A stretch of DNA of 64,000 nucleotides from NCBI RefSeq assembly GCF_000424265.1, contig NZ_AUJO01000004.1, positions 62,001 to 126,000 of the forward strand, given 5' to 3'. Numbering within the stretch: the stretch's first letter is position 1; each line of letters starts with the position of its first letter. The stretch comes from Butyrivibrio sp. WCD3002 (GTDB taxonomy: Bacteria > Bacillota > Clostridia > Lachnospirales > Lachnospiraceae). A model generated the notes under the pieces. That model saw nothing but the letters and a program-made list of their open reading frames with translations. It did not search any database and was not told the DNA's origin. Positions 46,167 to 55,514 of the stretch are shown one piece after another. The position numbers were made by a program, and so were the translations under genes.

Positions 46167-48809
46167 ATGGCGGATAACAATAATAACAACAATAATCAGA
46201 ATGGCGAGGAGTTAGCTGATGATGCATTTGATCAGGTAACTACTGACAGAATTAAGGAAGTTGACCTTCAGAAAACAATGGAGTCTGACTATATAGACTA
46301 TGCCATGAGTGTAATTGCATCCCGTGCTCTTCCTGATGTCAGAGACGGACTTAAGCCTGTTCAGAGAAGAATTCTCTATTCCATGATAGAGTTGAACAAC
46401 GGACCTGATAAGCCACATCGTAAGTGTGCCCGTATCGTAGGTGATACAATGGGTAAATTCCACCCCCACGGTGACAGCTCAATTTACGGATCATTGGTAA
46501 ATATGGCTCAGCCCTGGTCAATGAGATATTGTCTTGTTGACGGACATGGTAACTTTGGATCTGTGGATGGTGACGGCGCAGCTGCCATGCGATACACAGA
46601 GGCAAGACTTACCAAAATCTCAATGGAAATGACTGCAGATATCAACAAGGATACCGTTGATTTTGCTCCTAACTTTGATGAGACTGAAAAAGAGCCGGTT
46701 GTTCTTCCTGCAAGATTTCCTAATCTTCTTGTAAATGGAACAACAGGAATCGCTGTCGGAATGGCTACAAACATTCCTCCTCACAACTTAAGAGAGGTTA
46801 TTGCTGCTGTTGTTAAGATGATTGACAACAAGGTAAATGAGGACAGAGAGACAGAAATAGAGGAACTTCTTCCCATCGTAAAAGCTCCTGATTTTCCTAC
46901 AGGTGGTATCATCCTTGGCACAAGAGGTGCAGAGGAAGCCTACAGAACAGGTAGAGGTAAGGTTGTAGTCCGCGCTGTAACGGATATTGAGACAATGCCC
47001 AACGGTAAGAGCAGAATCATTGTCACAGAGCTTCCTTACATGGTAAACAAGGCAAATCTTATTACCAAGATTGCTGAATATGTAAAGCTTAAAAAGCTTG
47101 ATGGTATCACAGCTCTTAGAGACGAATCAGACCGCGAAGGTATGAGAATCGTTATTGAGCTTAGACATGATGTAAATGCAAATGTAATGCTGAACCGCCT
47201 GTATAAGCATACTCAGCTTCAGGATTCATTTGGAATAATAATGCTCTCTCTTGTAAATAACGAGCCCAGAGTTCTTGGACTTGTAGATATGCTTCACCAC
47301 TACATCGTTCATCAGGAGGATGTAGTTACAAGAAGAACACAATACGACCTTAATAAGGCTGAAGAGAGAAATCACATTGTTGAAGGCTTGCTGATAGCTC
47401 TCGACAATATTGATGAAGTAATAAAGATAATCCGCGGAAGTGCAACTGTTCAGATAGCAAAAGAACAGTTGATGGAAAGATTTGGATTATCTGATGTACA
47501 GGCTCAGGCTATCGTAGACATGCGTCTTCGTACTCTCACAGGTTTGGAGAGAGATAAGCTCGAGCAGGAGCATGCTGAATTATTAAAGAAGATCGAAGAA
47601 TTAAAGCTGATTCTTTCCGACAAGAAGGTTCTTCTTGGTGTAATAAGAAATGAAATCTCCGAGATAGCTGATAAGTACGGTGATGATCGTAAGACTCAGA
47701 TCGGACATGATGATTCAGAGATTGATATCGAGGATATGATTCCTAATGTAAACACAGTCATCGCTATGACAAATGTTGGATACATTAAGAGAATGTCTAT
47801 CGATAATTTCAGAGCTCAGAACAGAGGCGGTAAAGGAATAAAGGGAATATCCACAATCGAGAATGATTATGTGGAAGACCTTCTTATGACCACAACCCAT
47901 AACTACATAATGTTCTTTACAAATAAGGGAAGGGCTTACAGATTAAAGGCATATCAGATTCCCGAGGCATCAAGAACATCAAGGGGAACAGCAGTTGTAA
48001 ATCTTCTGCAGCTCTCTCCCGAAGAAAAGATCACTGCTACTATTCCAATTAAGGAATATACTGATGAAAAGAATCTTTTCATGGTAACCAGAAAGGGAAC
48101 TGTTAAGAAAACTCCTATAATGGAATTTGCCAACGTCAGAAAGAATGGTCTTACTGCAATAAACCTTGATGATGATGATGAGCTCATCGAGGTAAAGACC
48201 ACAAAGGCTGATTCAGAGATATTCCTTGTAACAAAGAACGGAATGTGTATCCGATTCAAGGAAACTGATGTAAGACCTACCGGCAGATCATCAATGGGTG
48301 TTCGCGGTATTATGCTGGGCGATCAGGACGAAGTAATCGGAATGCAGCTCAATACCCAGGGAGATTCACTCCTTATAGTTTCTGAAAAAGGTTATGGCAA
48401 GAGAACCGAGCTTCAGGAATTCCACATTCAGAACCGTGGCGGTAAGGGTGTAAAATGTTATAAGATAACAGAGAAGACCGGAAATGTAATCGGTGTAAAG
48501 GCTGTTAACGGTGAGCATGAAATAATGATGATAACTGACAGCGGTATCATTATTCAGCTCAGAATGGAAGAAATAACCGTTCACGGAAGAGTAACATCGG
48601 GCGTTAAAATGATAAACCTTGATAAGGGTGTATCAGTAGTAGCTATTGCAAAAGTCAGAGAAAAGATTTCAAACGGTGATGAAGAATTTGAGGACATAGA
48701 GGACGCTATGGAAGAAATTCCTGAGGAGACGGTATCCGAAAATGATTCAGATGATTTTGATGAAACTGATGACTCTGACGACACAGAAGTTACGGGTGAA
48801 GACGAATAA
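46167..48809 (+). CDS. gyrA: DNA gyrase subunit A
   Basis: 880 residues, the breakage-reunion subunit. The catalytic tyrosine is in AMRYTEARL (Tyr143). The quinolone region reads [20 protein letters not shown]: the first determinant Ser (104) is kept, but the second (E. coli Asp87) is Gly108. The C-terminal pinwheel has a GyrA box, [10 protein letters not shown]. There is an Asn-rich N terminus ([12 protein letters not shown]) and a long acidic tail rich in Asp/Glu (last 45 residues). AAGGA precedes the ATG. Its stop overlaps the next start (TAATG). Confidence 0.97.
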   Translation: MADNNNNNNNQNGEELADDAFDQVTTDRIKEVDLQKTMESDYIDYAMSVIASRALPDVRDGLKPVQRRILYSMIELNNGPDKPHRKCARIVGDTMGKFHPHGDSSIYGSLVNMAQPWSMRYCLVDGHGNFGSVDGDGAAAMRYTEARLTKISMEMTADINKDTVDFAPNFDETEKEPVVLPARFPNLLVNGTTGIAVGMATNIPPHNLREVIAAVVKMIDNKVNEDRETEIEELLPIVKAPDFPTGGIILGTRGAEEAYRTGRGKVVVRAVTDIETMPNGKSRIIVTELPYMVNKANLITKIAEYVKLKKLDGITALRDESDREGMRIVIELRHDVNANVMLNRLYKHTQLQDSFGIIMLSLVNNEPRVLGLVDMLHHYIVHQEDVVTRRTQYDLNKAEERNHIVEGLLIALDNIDEVIKIIRGSATVQIAKEQLMERFGLSDVQAQAIVDMRLRTLTGLERDKLEQEHAELLKKIEELKLILSDKKVLLGVIRNEISEIADKYGDDRKTQIGHDDSEIDIEDMIPNVNTVIAMTNVGYIKRMSIDNFRAQNRGGKGIKGISTIENDYVEDLLMTTTHNYIMFFTNKGRAYRLKAYQIPEASRTSRGTAVVNLLQLSPEEKITATIPIKEYTDEKNLFMVTRKGTVKKTPIMEFANVRKNGLTAINLDDDDELIEVKTTKADSEIFLVTKNGMCIRFKETDVRPTGRSSMGVRGIMLGDQDEVIGMQLNTQGDSLLIVSEKGYGKRTELQEFHIQNRGGKGVKCYKITEKTGNVIGVKAVNGEHEIMMITDSGIIIQLRMEEITVHGRVTSGVKMINLDKGVSVVAIAKVREKISNGDEEFEDIEDAMEEIPEETVSENDSDDFDETDDSDDTEVTGEDE

Positions 48810-50257
48810 TGAGAATAGGCTTACTTATTTCCGAGTTTAATGACAAAAAAGAATGTGATATTTGTCTTGGTGCTGACAGAGCGGCAAAGGACCTTGGTGC
48901 TGAGCTGATCATCTTCCCGGGAAAGTATATTATCACTGATAAGACTTTCGATAAGGAAGACCCATATCTTTATCAGCACCAGGCTGTCTATGACTACAGC
49001 ATAGACGCAGACTTTGATGGATTTATCGTTGATATCGATAAGATTGGGCATAAGTCTGCCATCTTGAAGAAGGAAGCTTTTCTTAAGCAGTTTGGAAAAA
49101 AGCCCCTTATGACTATCACCGAAACCGAAGGTTTTGATTCTGTTGTTGCAAAAAAAGATACAAGTGATGTTGAACTTGGATATCTGGCAATAGAGCAGAT
49201 CATAGGAAAAGTAACCGGAAATCATGTAAAAGCTGTAAGAAGTGAAATAGAAGATTTCACAGAAGAAAATTACAGAGAGACGATAAAAAAGATCTCTTCC
49301 GTATCCGATATTATTATCAATAATAAGTGTAATGATGATTTTGATATCGGTGCGCTGAAATTCATAAATGCCGGAGTCAATAATTACGAAGTATATATAC
49401 TTGAAGAACCTGTTGAGTATTCACTTAAAAAGGGCTGGAAGGTTCCGAAGCTCTGTAAGAAGTTATTTTCTATACATGATGGTAAACCTGATACTACAAT
49501 AAATTCCAAGGATATGAAAATATCCGAGGTTTTCAATGAAACAGGTATCAGCGGAACCAAGGTTATAAGAAATTTCTTTTACGAAAGAGATCAGCTTGGA
49601 TTCTTTATTATTGATTTTACAGATGATTTTAGAGTTGGATATTATGATGATATCCTTACAAATTGTTTAGTTGCCGGAAGCAGAAACGGATATCTTGAGA
49701 ATCGTCTGAAAAATGCTGAAAGAGAGCTTGCCGAATGTCAGGAAGAAATCGCAAGAGACGGATCTGTACTTGATCATATCGGAGATATAGATTATCTTAC
49801 AAGTCTTCCCAACAGACGAGGATTCTTTGCTAAGGCCTATGATCTTCTTAAAGAGCATTTCAGAGAAGGAACCTATGCGGTTGTAGCATACATCGACATG
49901 GATTCGCTTAAAAATATCAATGCCATTCACGGACATGACGAAGGTGATCATGCAGTTATCAGAGTATCCCAGATACTTCAGGAAGTATTTGGTGAAAAGA
50001 GCGTCTGCGGAAGAATTCGCGGCGATGAGTTTGCAGTACTGCAGGTTACTGAAGAAGAGGATAAAGCAGAGATACTCAGAATTGAGATGGCAAGACAGAA
50101 CAATAAGCTTCTCATGGATAATACCAAATACCTCAATCACCTCATTTATTCCATCTGTGAATTTGACTATGAGGAAAGCCTTTCTCTTAGAGAAATGCTT
50201 AAGGAAACAGACGATAATCTCAAGAATATGAGAAGAATGGAAACTTTTAATAAATAA
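48809..50257 (+). CDS. Diguanylate cyclase with LacI/periplasmic-binding-like sensor domain
   Basis: 482 residues, cytoplasmic. The N-terminal 280 residues or so resemble the sugar-binding domain of LacI regulators ([35 protein letters not shown]) but without a DNA-binding region. A short coiled coil (RLKNAERELAECQEEIA) leads to a GGDEF domain (about 325-482) with YLTSLPNRRGFF, IDMDSLKNINAIHGHDEGD and the active-site RGDEF at 404-408, so it should make c-di-GMP. No RxxD inhibitory site is seen. Its ATG overlaps the gyrA stop, so it is translationally coupled. A terminator follows. Confidence 0.85.
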   Translation: MRIGLLISEFNDKKECDICLGADRAAKDLGAELIIFPGKYIITDKTFDKEDPYLYQHQAVYDYSIDADFDGFIVDIDKIGHKSAILKKEAFLKQFGKKPLMTITETEGFDSVVAKKDTSDVELGYLAIEQIIGKVTGNHVKAVRSEIEDFTEENYRETIKKISSVSDIIINNKCNDDFDIGALKFINAGVNNYEVYILEEPVEYSLKKGWKVPKLCKKLFSIHDGKPDTTINSKDMKISEVFNETGISGTKVIRNFFYERDQLGFFIIDFTDDFRVGYYDDILTNCLVAGSRNGYLENRLKNAERELAECQEEIARDGSVLDHIGDIDYLTSLPNRRGFFAKAYDLLKEHFREGTYAVVAYIDMDSLKNINAIHGHDEGDHAVIRVSQILQEVFGEKSVCGRIRGDEFAVLQVTEEEDKAEILRIEMARQNNKLLMDNTKYLNHLIYSICEFDYEESLSLREMLKETDDNLKNMRRMETFNK

Positions 50258-50262
50258 TTATC

Positions 50263-50292
50263 AAAATGGCTATGTGAAACCGTAGCCATTTT
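50263..50292 (+). terminator. Terminator of the gyrA-cyclase unit
   Basis: Perfect 10-bp stem AAAATGGCTA/TAGCCATTTT with a 10-nt loop, ending in T. Confidence 0.85.
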
Positions 50293-50301
50293 TGTATATA
50301 T

Positions 50302-50328
50302 TAAGACTAAGCTCACAAATGCCGATAT
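50302..50328 (+). promoter_or_regulatory. Sigma-D (SigD/FliA, motility) promoter
   Basis: TAAG, 15-bp spacer, GCCGATAT. This matches the Bacillus sigma-D consensus TAAA-N15-GCCGATAT at 11 of 12 fixed bases with exact spacing. It lies about 90 bp upstream of the small FliM-motif gene and behind a terminator, so it starts a new transcript. Confidence 0.85.
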
Positions 50329-50341
50329 ATAGAGTAGAGAT

Positions 50342-50382
50342 ATAATGCGAAAAATAAAAAACATTGTAAAAAAGCGCATTAT
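50342..50382 (+). repeat. Leader hairpin of the FliM-motif gene
   Basis: Perfect 8-bp arms ATAATGCG/CGCATTAT at 50342-50349 and 50375-50382 with a 25-nt A-rich loop, in the leader expected from the sigma-D promoter. It ends 35 nt before the ATG and leaves the GAGG ribosome binding site free. Confidence 0.5.
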
Positions 50383-50417
50383 CAAGTATCATTTGATTAA
50401 CAAATGAGGTAAATACA

Positions 50418-50624
50418 ATGGGAACAGATACAAGCGGACTTAGTCCTGAACAGCAGGCATTATTTGCCAGCATAATGGGTAACTCGTCTCAGCAGGGTGC
50501 GGGTAGTTTTACTATGCCCGGAGCATCTTCTGCTACACCTGCTCCTACTGCTTCAGCAAACAGTAACAGACAGCTCAGTCAGGCAGAGATTGATGCACTT
50601 ATAGCTTCGATGGGAAATAACTGA
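50418..50624 (+). CDS. Small protein with FliM/FliN-type EIDALL motif and an N-terminal partial copy
   Basis: 68 residues, no family recognised. The C terminus, RQLSQAEIDALIASMGNN, matches the conserved peptide that opens FliM and FliN/FliY (LSQxEIDALL), which in FliM binds phosphorylated CheY. Residues 8-22, LSPEQQALFASIMGN, share the LS...AL.AS.MGN frame, giving an apparent partial internal duplication around a Ser/Ala/Pro/Thr linker. There is no switch-protein domain. GAGG lies 8 nt before the ATG. It is expressed from a sigma-D promoter, tying it to motility. The CLC gene follows after 27 bp without terminator. Confidence 0.78.
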   Translation: MGTDTSGLSPEQQALFASIMGNSSQQGAGSFTMPGASSATPAPTASANSNRQLSQAEIDALIASMGNN

Positions 50625-50651
50625 TAAAAGCTGATATGTATAGAGGATCAA

Positions 50652-51926
50652 ATGAGCGAGACAAATAATTCTGAAAATATAGAGTCACATTACAAGCACC
50701 AGATGAGGAGACTCATGTCCACTATAAAGTGGCTGGTACTTGGAATATTGATTGGTGTTTTGGTAGGGGCAGTGGGAGCTGCCTTTTTCCATGGGATAAA
50801 ATTTGCTACTGAGTTTAGAAAAGCTCACAGCTTCGTGATTTTTCTGTTGCCGGTAGCAGGTCTTTTGATTGTACTGCTTTATAGACTCTCAAAGGATTTT
50901 GAGGATACCGGTACAAACCTTGTTATTACGACAATATCTGCCGGAGATCATCTTCCAATCAGGAAAATTCCACTTATTTTTGTAGCAACAATATTGACCC
51001 ACCTTTGCGGAGGAAGTGCAGGACGAGAAAGTGCTGCTCTTCAGCTTGGCGGAAGTATGGGCCATAATTTTGGAAAGCTGATTCATCTTGACGATGACGA
51101 CTGCAAGATAATTACTATGTGCGGAATGAGTGCAGCCTTTGCCGCGCTCTTTGGAACACCTATGGCAGCTGCATTTCTTGCCATGGAGATTGAGAGTATC
51201 GGTGTTATGTACTATGCTGCTCTCATACCCTGCGTTCTTTCTGCTCTGGTATCAAGCAGCGTTGCTATGTATTTCGGAACAGTTCCGGATGTATTTACAG
51301 TTAACATCGTTCCGGAGTTTACAGCATTTAGCGCTGTCAGATATGCGGTACTTGCAGTTTTATGTGCAACCATAAGTATTCTCTTTTGCATAGTGATGAA
51401 AAAAAGCGGCGAGCTTTACAAAAAGTTCTTCAAAAATCCCTATGTAAGGATATTTGTAGGTGGCTGTCTTGTAGTAATACTTACGCTTATTGTAGGAAAC
51501 AACTACTACAACGGCACCGGTATGGATGTAATAGAGCTTGCAATAGAGGGAAAAGCTCCTTACGCTGCTTTCGCACTTAAAATGCTATTTACTGCCGTGA
51601 CTATGGGAGCCGGCTATAAAGGTGGTGAAATAGTTCCTGCCCTCTATATAGGTGCAACCTTTGGTTGTCTCTATTCACAGATTTTTGGATTTAACTCGGC
51701 ACTTTGTGCTGCTATAGGAATGGGAGCACTTTTCTGCGGAATAACCAACTGCCCTATCTCATCTCTTCTTTTGTGCTTTGAGATGTTTGGATATAACGGA
51801 ATGCCATATTATCTTCTGGCGATTGCGCTTAGCTACACCTTTTCAGGATACTATGGTGTTTACAGTTCCCAGAAAATCATGTATTCCAAGTTTCACAATA
51901 AATACATTAACCAGAAAACCAGATAA
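50652..51926 (+). CDS. CLC-family anion transporter, possibly fluoride type
   Basis: 424 residues, about ten membrane helices. The gating glutamate is in THLCGGSAGRESAALQLGG (Glu126). The Cl-binding GSGIP motif of chloride CLCs is absent; GTNL (87-90) stands in its place. Helix N reads GAGYKGGEIVPALYIGATFG. These features resemble the fluoride/proton antiporter branch (CLC-F) more than chloride transporters, but this is my inference from remembered motifs. AGAGGA precedes the ATG. It may share the sigma-D transcript of the small upstream gene. Confidence 0.85.
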   Translation: MSETNNSENIESHYKHQMRRLMSTIKWLVLGILIGVLVGAVGAAFFHGIKFATEFRKAHSFVIFLLPVAGLLIVLLYRLSKDFEDTGTNLVITTISAGDHLPIRKIPLIFVATILTHLCGGSAGRESAALQLGGSMGHNFGKLIHLDDDDCKIITMCGMSAAFAALFGTPMAAAFLAMEIESIGVMYYAALIPCVLSALVSSSVAMYFGTVPDVFTVNIVPEFTAFSAVRYAVLAVLCATISILFCIVMKKSGELYKKFFKNPYVRIFVGGCLVVILTLIVGNNYYNGTGMDVIELAIEGKAPYAAFALKMLFTAVTMGAGYKGGEIVPALYIGATFGCLYSQIFGFNSALCAAIGMGALFCGITNCPISSLLLCFEMFGYNGMPYYLLAIALSYTFSGYYGVYSSQKIMYSKFHNKYINQKTR

Positions 51927-51943
51927 ATACGGAGTGATAATTT

Positions 51944-52705
51944 ATGTCTAAAAAACTTGTATCATGGAACGTAAACGGACTTAGAGCATGTGTTTCAAAG
52001 GGTGAATTTCAGAAATTCATGGATGAAGAACAGCCTGATGTAATAGGTCTTCAGGAAACCAAGCTTCAGGAGGGACAGATAGAAGTTGAGCTTCCGGGCT
52101 ATCATCAATATTGGAATTATGCAGAAAAAAAGGGGTATTCGGGTACTGCGCTTTTTACAAAGGAAGAGCCTATTAATGTAACCTACGGTCTCGGAATTGA
52201 TGAGCACGACCATGAAGGCAGAGTTATCACAGCGGAATATCCGGACTACTATTTCATCACAGTCTATGTTCCAAATGCAAAGGAAGACCTTTCCAGACTT
52301 GAGTACAGATGCAGATGGGAGGATGACTTCCTTGCCTATGTTAAAAAGCTCGAGGAAAATAAGCCTGTTATTTTCTGTGGTGACCTGAACGTTGCCCATA
52401 AGGAAATTGATCTTAAGAATCCAAAGACAAACAGAGGACATGCGGGATTTACCGATGAAGAAAGAGAAAAATTCAATAATGTAGTTTCTTCTGACCTTGT
52501 TGATACATTCAGATTTTTTTATCCTGAGCTTGATGGAGCTTACTCATGGTGGAGCTATCGCTTTCAGGCAAGAGCAAAAAATGCAGGCTGGCGTATAGAC
52601 TACTTTGTAACATCAAAGGCACTTACGGACAGACTTGAGGATGCAGTGATCTATAAGGATCAGATGGGTTCGGACCATTGTCCCGTGGGACTTATTATAA
52701 AATAA
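51944..52705 (+). CDS. Exodeoxyribonuclease III / AP endonuclease
   Basis: 253 residues. Cuts DNA at abasic sites in base-excision repair and degrades 3' ends. Motifs: [19 protein letters not shown] (metal Glu), [37 protein letters not shown] and the catalytic SDHCPVGL. Of the ExoA type seen in Firmicutes (xth/exoA). GGAGTG lies 9 nt before the ATG. It follows the CLC gene by 17 bp. Confidence 0.95.
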   Translation: MSKKLVSWNVNGLRACVSKGEFQKFMDEEQPDVIGLQETKLQEGQIEVELPGYHQYWNYAEKKGYSGTALFTKEEPINVTYGLGIDEHDHEGRVITAEYPDYYFITVYVPNAKEDLSRLEYRCRWEDDFLAYVKKLEENKPVIFCGDLNVAHKEIDLKNPKTNRGHAGFTDEEREKFNNVVSSDLVDTFRFFYPELDGAYSWWSYRFQARAKNAGWRIDYFVTSKALTDRLEDAVIYKDQMGSDHCPVGLIIK

Positions 52706-52724
52706 AGGCATTTAGATTTAGACC

Positions 52725-54269
52725 ATGTCATTTAATTCATTTTCATTTATTCTAGTATTCCTGCCGATGGTACTGATCCTCAGGCACGGATTAAATAAAC
52801 TAAAAATATGGAAGCTTGCAGACCTTTCACTTATTGCAGCTTCCTTAATTTTGTATGGGCTTTTTTCAGTTGATTTTGTATTGATACTTCTGCTTAGCGC
52901 TTTCATTACCTACTTCCTTGGAAATCTAATAATAAAAGCGGACGGAAGCCTCAAAAAGGGGATAACAATAGCGGCGGTAATCCTTAATTTACTGCCCCTT
53001 GCATATTTTAAATACACAAACTTCTTTCTTGAAAATGTATATGCGCTTGTAGGAAAACAGTACACAAGCCTTTCCCTTGTACTTCCGATTGGAATAAGCT
53101 TTTACACCTTTTCTCAGATTGCGTACATAATAGATACCTACCGCGAGAACACGCCGGGACATCCTGCCTTTAATGAAAAGGAAAGGCTTGGACGGGTATC
53201 TGTTACAGAATATCTTTTGTATATCACATATTTTCCTAAGATAATCCAGGGACCAATAGCTCTTCCATACGAGATGATAAGTCAGTTCAGGGATGATAAA
53301 AAAAGAACCTTGGATGCAGAAAAATTCAGAAGGGGCTTGATTCTTTTTGTAATCGGTCTCTCAAAGAAGATGCTTCTTGGGGATAATCTTGCAAAAATCG
53401 CAGACTACGGCTTTAAGTACACCTATTACATGGATACAATAACAGGAATCCTTGTACTTATCTCCTACGCCTTCCAGCTTTACTTTGATTTTTCCGGTTA
53501 CAGCGATATGGCAGAGGGAATAAGTCTCATGATAGGCTTTGAGCTTCCCCAGAACTTTAATTCACCCTATAAAGCAAGGAGTGTCAGAAATCTCTGGCAG
53601 AGATGGCACATGACGCTTACAAGGTTCTTTGTAAGATACGTATATATACCTCTTGGTGGCTCAAGAAAAGGAAAAATGCGTACAGCGCTTAATGTACTTA
53701 TAATCTTTTTACTGAGCGGACTTTGGCATGGCGCCGGTTGGACCTATCTATGCTGGGGCCTTGTTATGGGAATTGTTGTGGTCTTCGATGATCTTGGAAT
53801 TATGGCTACAAAGGAAGACCTTAAAAAACACTATCTCCTAAGGGAAAAGCCTATGCTTGTGATTCCCGAAAAGCTTGGACAGATACTTACCTTCTGCGTA
53901 TTTTTAATATCCCTTGTATTTTTCAGATCCCAGGATATGACCTATGCTATGCAGATGTTTAAGCAGTTCTTCATCTTCACCTGGCCGGGATTTATGTATA
54001 AGACTTCAGCAATGCTTGATATTTCCGAGAACTATCTGCTGCTTACTGCTGCAGGCCTGTACGCAAAGGAATTTAAAAACTATATTTACCTGGCAAGCTG
54101 GATCATCCTTGTCGCAATATCATTTTTTGTAAATTCAAGGAAAAACTCGAGAGAAATAGCTTACGGCGAAATACCGAATAAAGGCTTTACCGCACTTTTG
54201 ATAATCCTTTTTGCATGGTCATTTATATCACTTTCACAGGTAAGCACATTTATTTATTTTCAGTTCTAG
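52725..54269 (+). CDS. MBOAT-family O-acyltransferase, second copy
   Basis: 514-residue polytopic membrane protein. Family blocks: LVLPIGISFYTFSQIAYIID, YFPKIIQGPIALPYEM, YFDFSGYSDMAEGISLM, and the catalytic histidine in LLSGLWHGAGWTYLCWG. It is 50 residues longer than the copy at 22569 and clearly diverged from it, so the two probably act on different polymers. Ribosome binding site is weak. An SGNH partner follows after a gap with an inverted repeat. Confidence 0.92.
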   Translation: MSFNSFSFILVFLPMVLILRHGLNKLKIWKLADLSLIAASLILYGLFSVDFVLILLLSAFITYFLGNLIIKADGSLKKGITIAAVILNLLPLAYFKYTNFFLENVYALVGKQYTSLSLVLPIGISFYTFSQIAYIIDTYRENTPGHPAFNEKERLGRVSVTEYLLYITYFPKIIQGPIALPYEMISQFRDDKKRTLDAEKFRRGLILFVIGLSKKMLLGDNLAKIADYGFKYTYYMDTITGILVLISYAFQLYFDFSGYSDMAEGISLMIGFELPQNFNSPYKARSVRNLWQRWHMTLTRFFVRYVYIPLGGSRKGKMRTALNVLIIFLLSGLWHGAGWTYLCWGLVMGIVVVFDDLGIMATKEDLKKHYLLREKPMLVIPEKLGQILTFCVFLISLVFFRSQDMTYAMQMFKQFFIFTWPGFMYKTSAMLDISENYLLLTAAGLYAKEFKNYIYLASWIILVAISFFVNSRKNSREIAYGEIPNKGFTALLIILFAWSFISLSQVSTFIYFQF

Positions 54270-54310
54270 GCATCAGAAACAGGCGTAATTACCAAAGAAT
54301 TTGATGCCTA
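54267..54310 (+). repeat. Inverted repeat between MBOAT and SGNH genes
   Basis: Perfect 9-bp arms TAGGCATCA/TGATGCCTA at 54267-54275 and 54302-54310, loop 26 nt. The left arm includes the MBOAT stop codon. No T-run, so it is more likely an mRNA stability or processing element than a terminator. Confidence 0.5.
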
Positions 54311-54337
54311 TAAGAAGAAAATGTTTGGAGAATATTT

Positions 54338-55429
54338 TTGAAAGATACTAAAAGCAATTCTAAATTCATAAAGCGGTTTGCCATTGGAGCCGTATCATTG
54401 CTGGTACTCATAGCTCTTGTGGTTGTGGTATTCGATCCATTTTTCCATTACCATAAGCCCTGGCTTGGACTTAAGGCAGTACTTAATGACAAGGAATATC
54501 AGTGTATAGGCACTCTTCGCCATTTTGATTACGATGCTCTGATAGTGGGATCCTCAGTTGTTGAAAATAATGACAACAGCTGGTTTGATGAAGCCTATAA
54601 CTGCAAATCAATCAAGGCAGTAAGGTCATACGGTGCCACGGCAGATCTTTGCTATCTCATAGATGAAGCCTACAAATCGGATAATGAGATAACAAAGATA
54701 TTTTATAACATAGATCCTTCTTCGCTTATCGCAGATACGGAGCCTACCTATGAATCCACAGGCTGTCCCATGTACCTGTATGACAACAATCCATTTAATG
54801 ATATTCAGTATCTTTTCAATAAGGGAGTTATCCTTGAAAAAATCCCTTACATGATAGTGAATTCATATATTGCGGATTACAATGAAAATCTTTCCTATAA
54901 CTGGGCTAAGTGGAAAAGCTTTGATTCGGGAAGTATTCTTGGATTGTATTTCAGGCAAAAGGAAATAAAGCCTATGCTGGATGAGAAGGTGTATGAGGAG
55001 CAGCTTAGAGGTAACATAAAACTTCTTACAAACGAGCTTAAGAAGCATTCAGATACGCAGTTTTATTTCTACTTTCCCTCCTACTCGATGCTTTGGTGGG
55101 ATGGTATTTACAGAACAGGAGAAAGAGATGCCTTCATCTATGCGGAAAAGGAAATGATAAATGCTCTTCTTCAGTATGAAAATGCAGAGGTGTACTTTTT
55201 CCAGAAGGATGAAGAGGTAATCACAGATCTCGAAAACTATCTCGATACCATTCATTTTTCGCCTGAGATAAATAAGAGAATGCTTGATAAAATGGCTGGA
55301 GGTCAGGACAGACTAACTAAAGAAAACTACGAGGAAAAGCTTGATGAAATGAAGGCTTTCTCAGATAAAATAGTTGATGAGCTGGTAGTTCCATACGAGG
55401 AACAGGAAAGATTCAACTACGAAGAATAA
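54338..55429 (+). CDS. SGNH/DltD-like membrane-anchored protein, second copy
   Basis: 363 residues. The start is TTG, supported by GGAG 7 nt upstream. One N-terminal membrane anchor (FAIGAVSLLVLIALVVVVF), then an outside domain: ALIVGSSVVENN as block I with the likely nucleophile Ser, and YLDTIHFSPEINKRML with the Asp-x-x-His pair near the C terminus. Partner of the MBOAT protein upstream, as in polymer O-acylation systems. A strong terminator follows. Confidence 0.82.
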   Translation: MKDTKSNSKFIKRFAIGAVSLLVLIALVVVVFDPFFHYHKPWLGLKAVLNDKEYQCIGTLRHFDYDALIVGSSVVENNDNSWFDEAYNCKSIKAVRSYGATADLCYLIDEAYKSDNEITKIFYNIDPSSLIADTEPTYESTGCPMYLYDNNPFNDIQYLFNKGVILEKIPYMIVNSYIADYNENLSYNWAKWKSFDSGSILGLYFRQKEIKPMLDEKVYEEQLRGNIKLLTNELKKHSDTQFYFYFPSYSMLWWDGIYRTGERDAFIYAEKEMINALLQYENAEVYFFQKDEEVITDLENYLDTIHFSPEINKRMLDKMAGGQDRLTKENYEEKLDEMKAFSDKIVDELVVPYEEQERFNYEE

Positions 55430-55445
55430 AAGTAGTCACAACAAT

Positions 55446-55478
55446 GCCCCTTTGGAAACAATCCAAAGGGGCTTTTTT
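55446..55478 (+). terminator. Terminator of the MBOAT/SGNH operon
   Basis: Perfect 11-bp stem GCCCCTTTGGA/TCCAAAGGGGC, loop AACAA, then TTTTTT. Confidence 0.92.
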
Positions 55479-55514
55479 ACTAATTGCTATTAAAAAACTT
55501 ACTTCAGTAATTTA

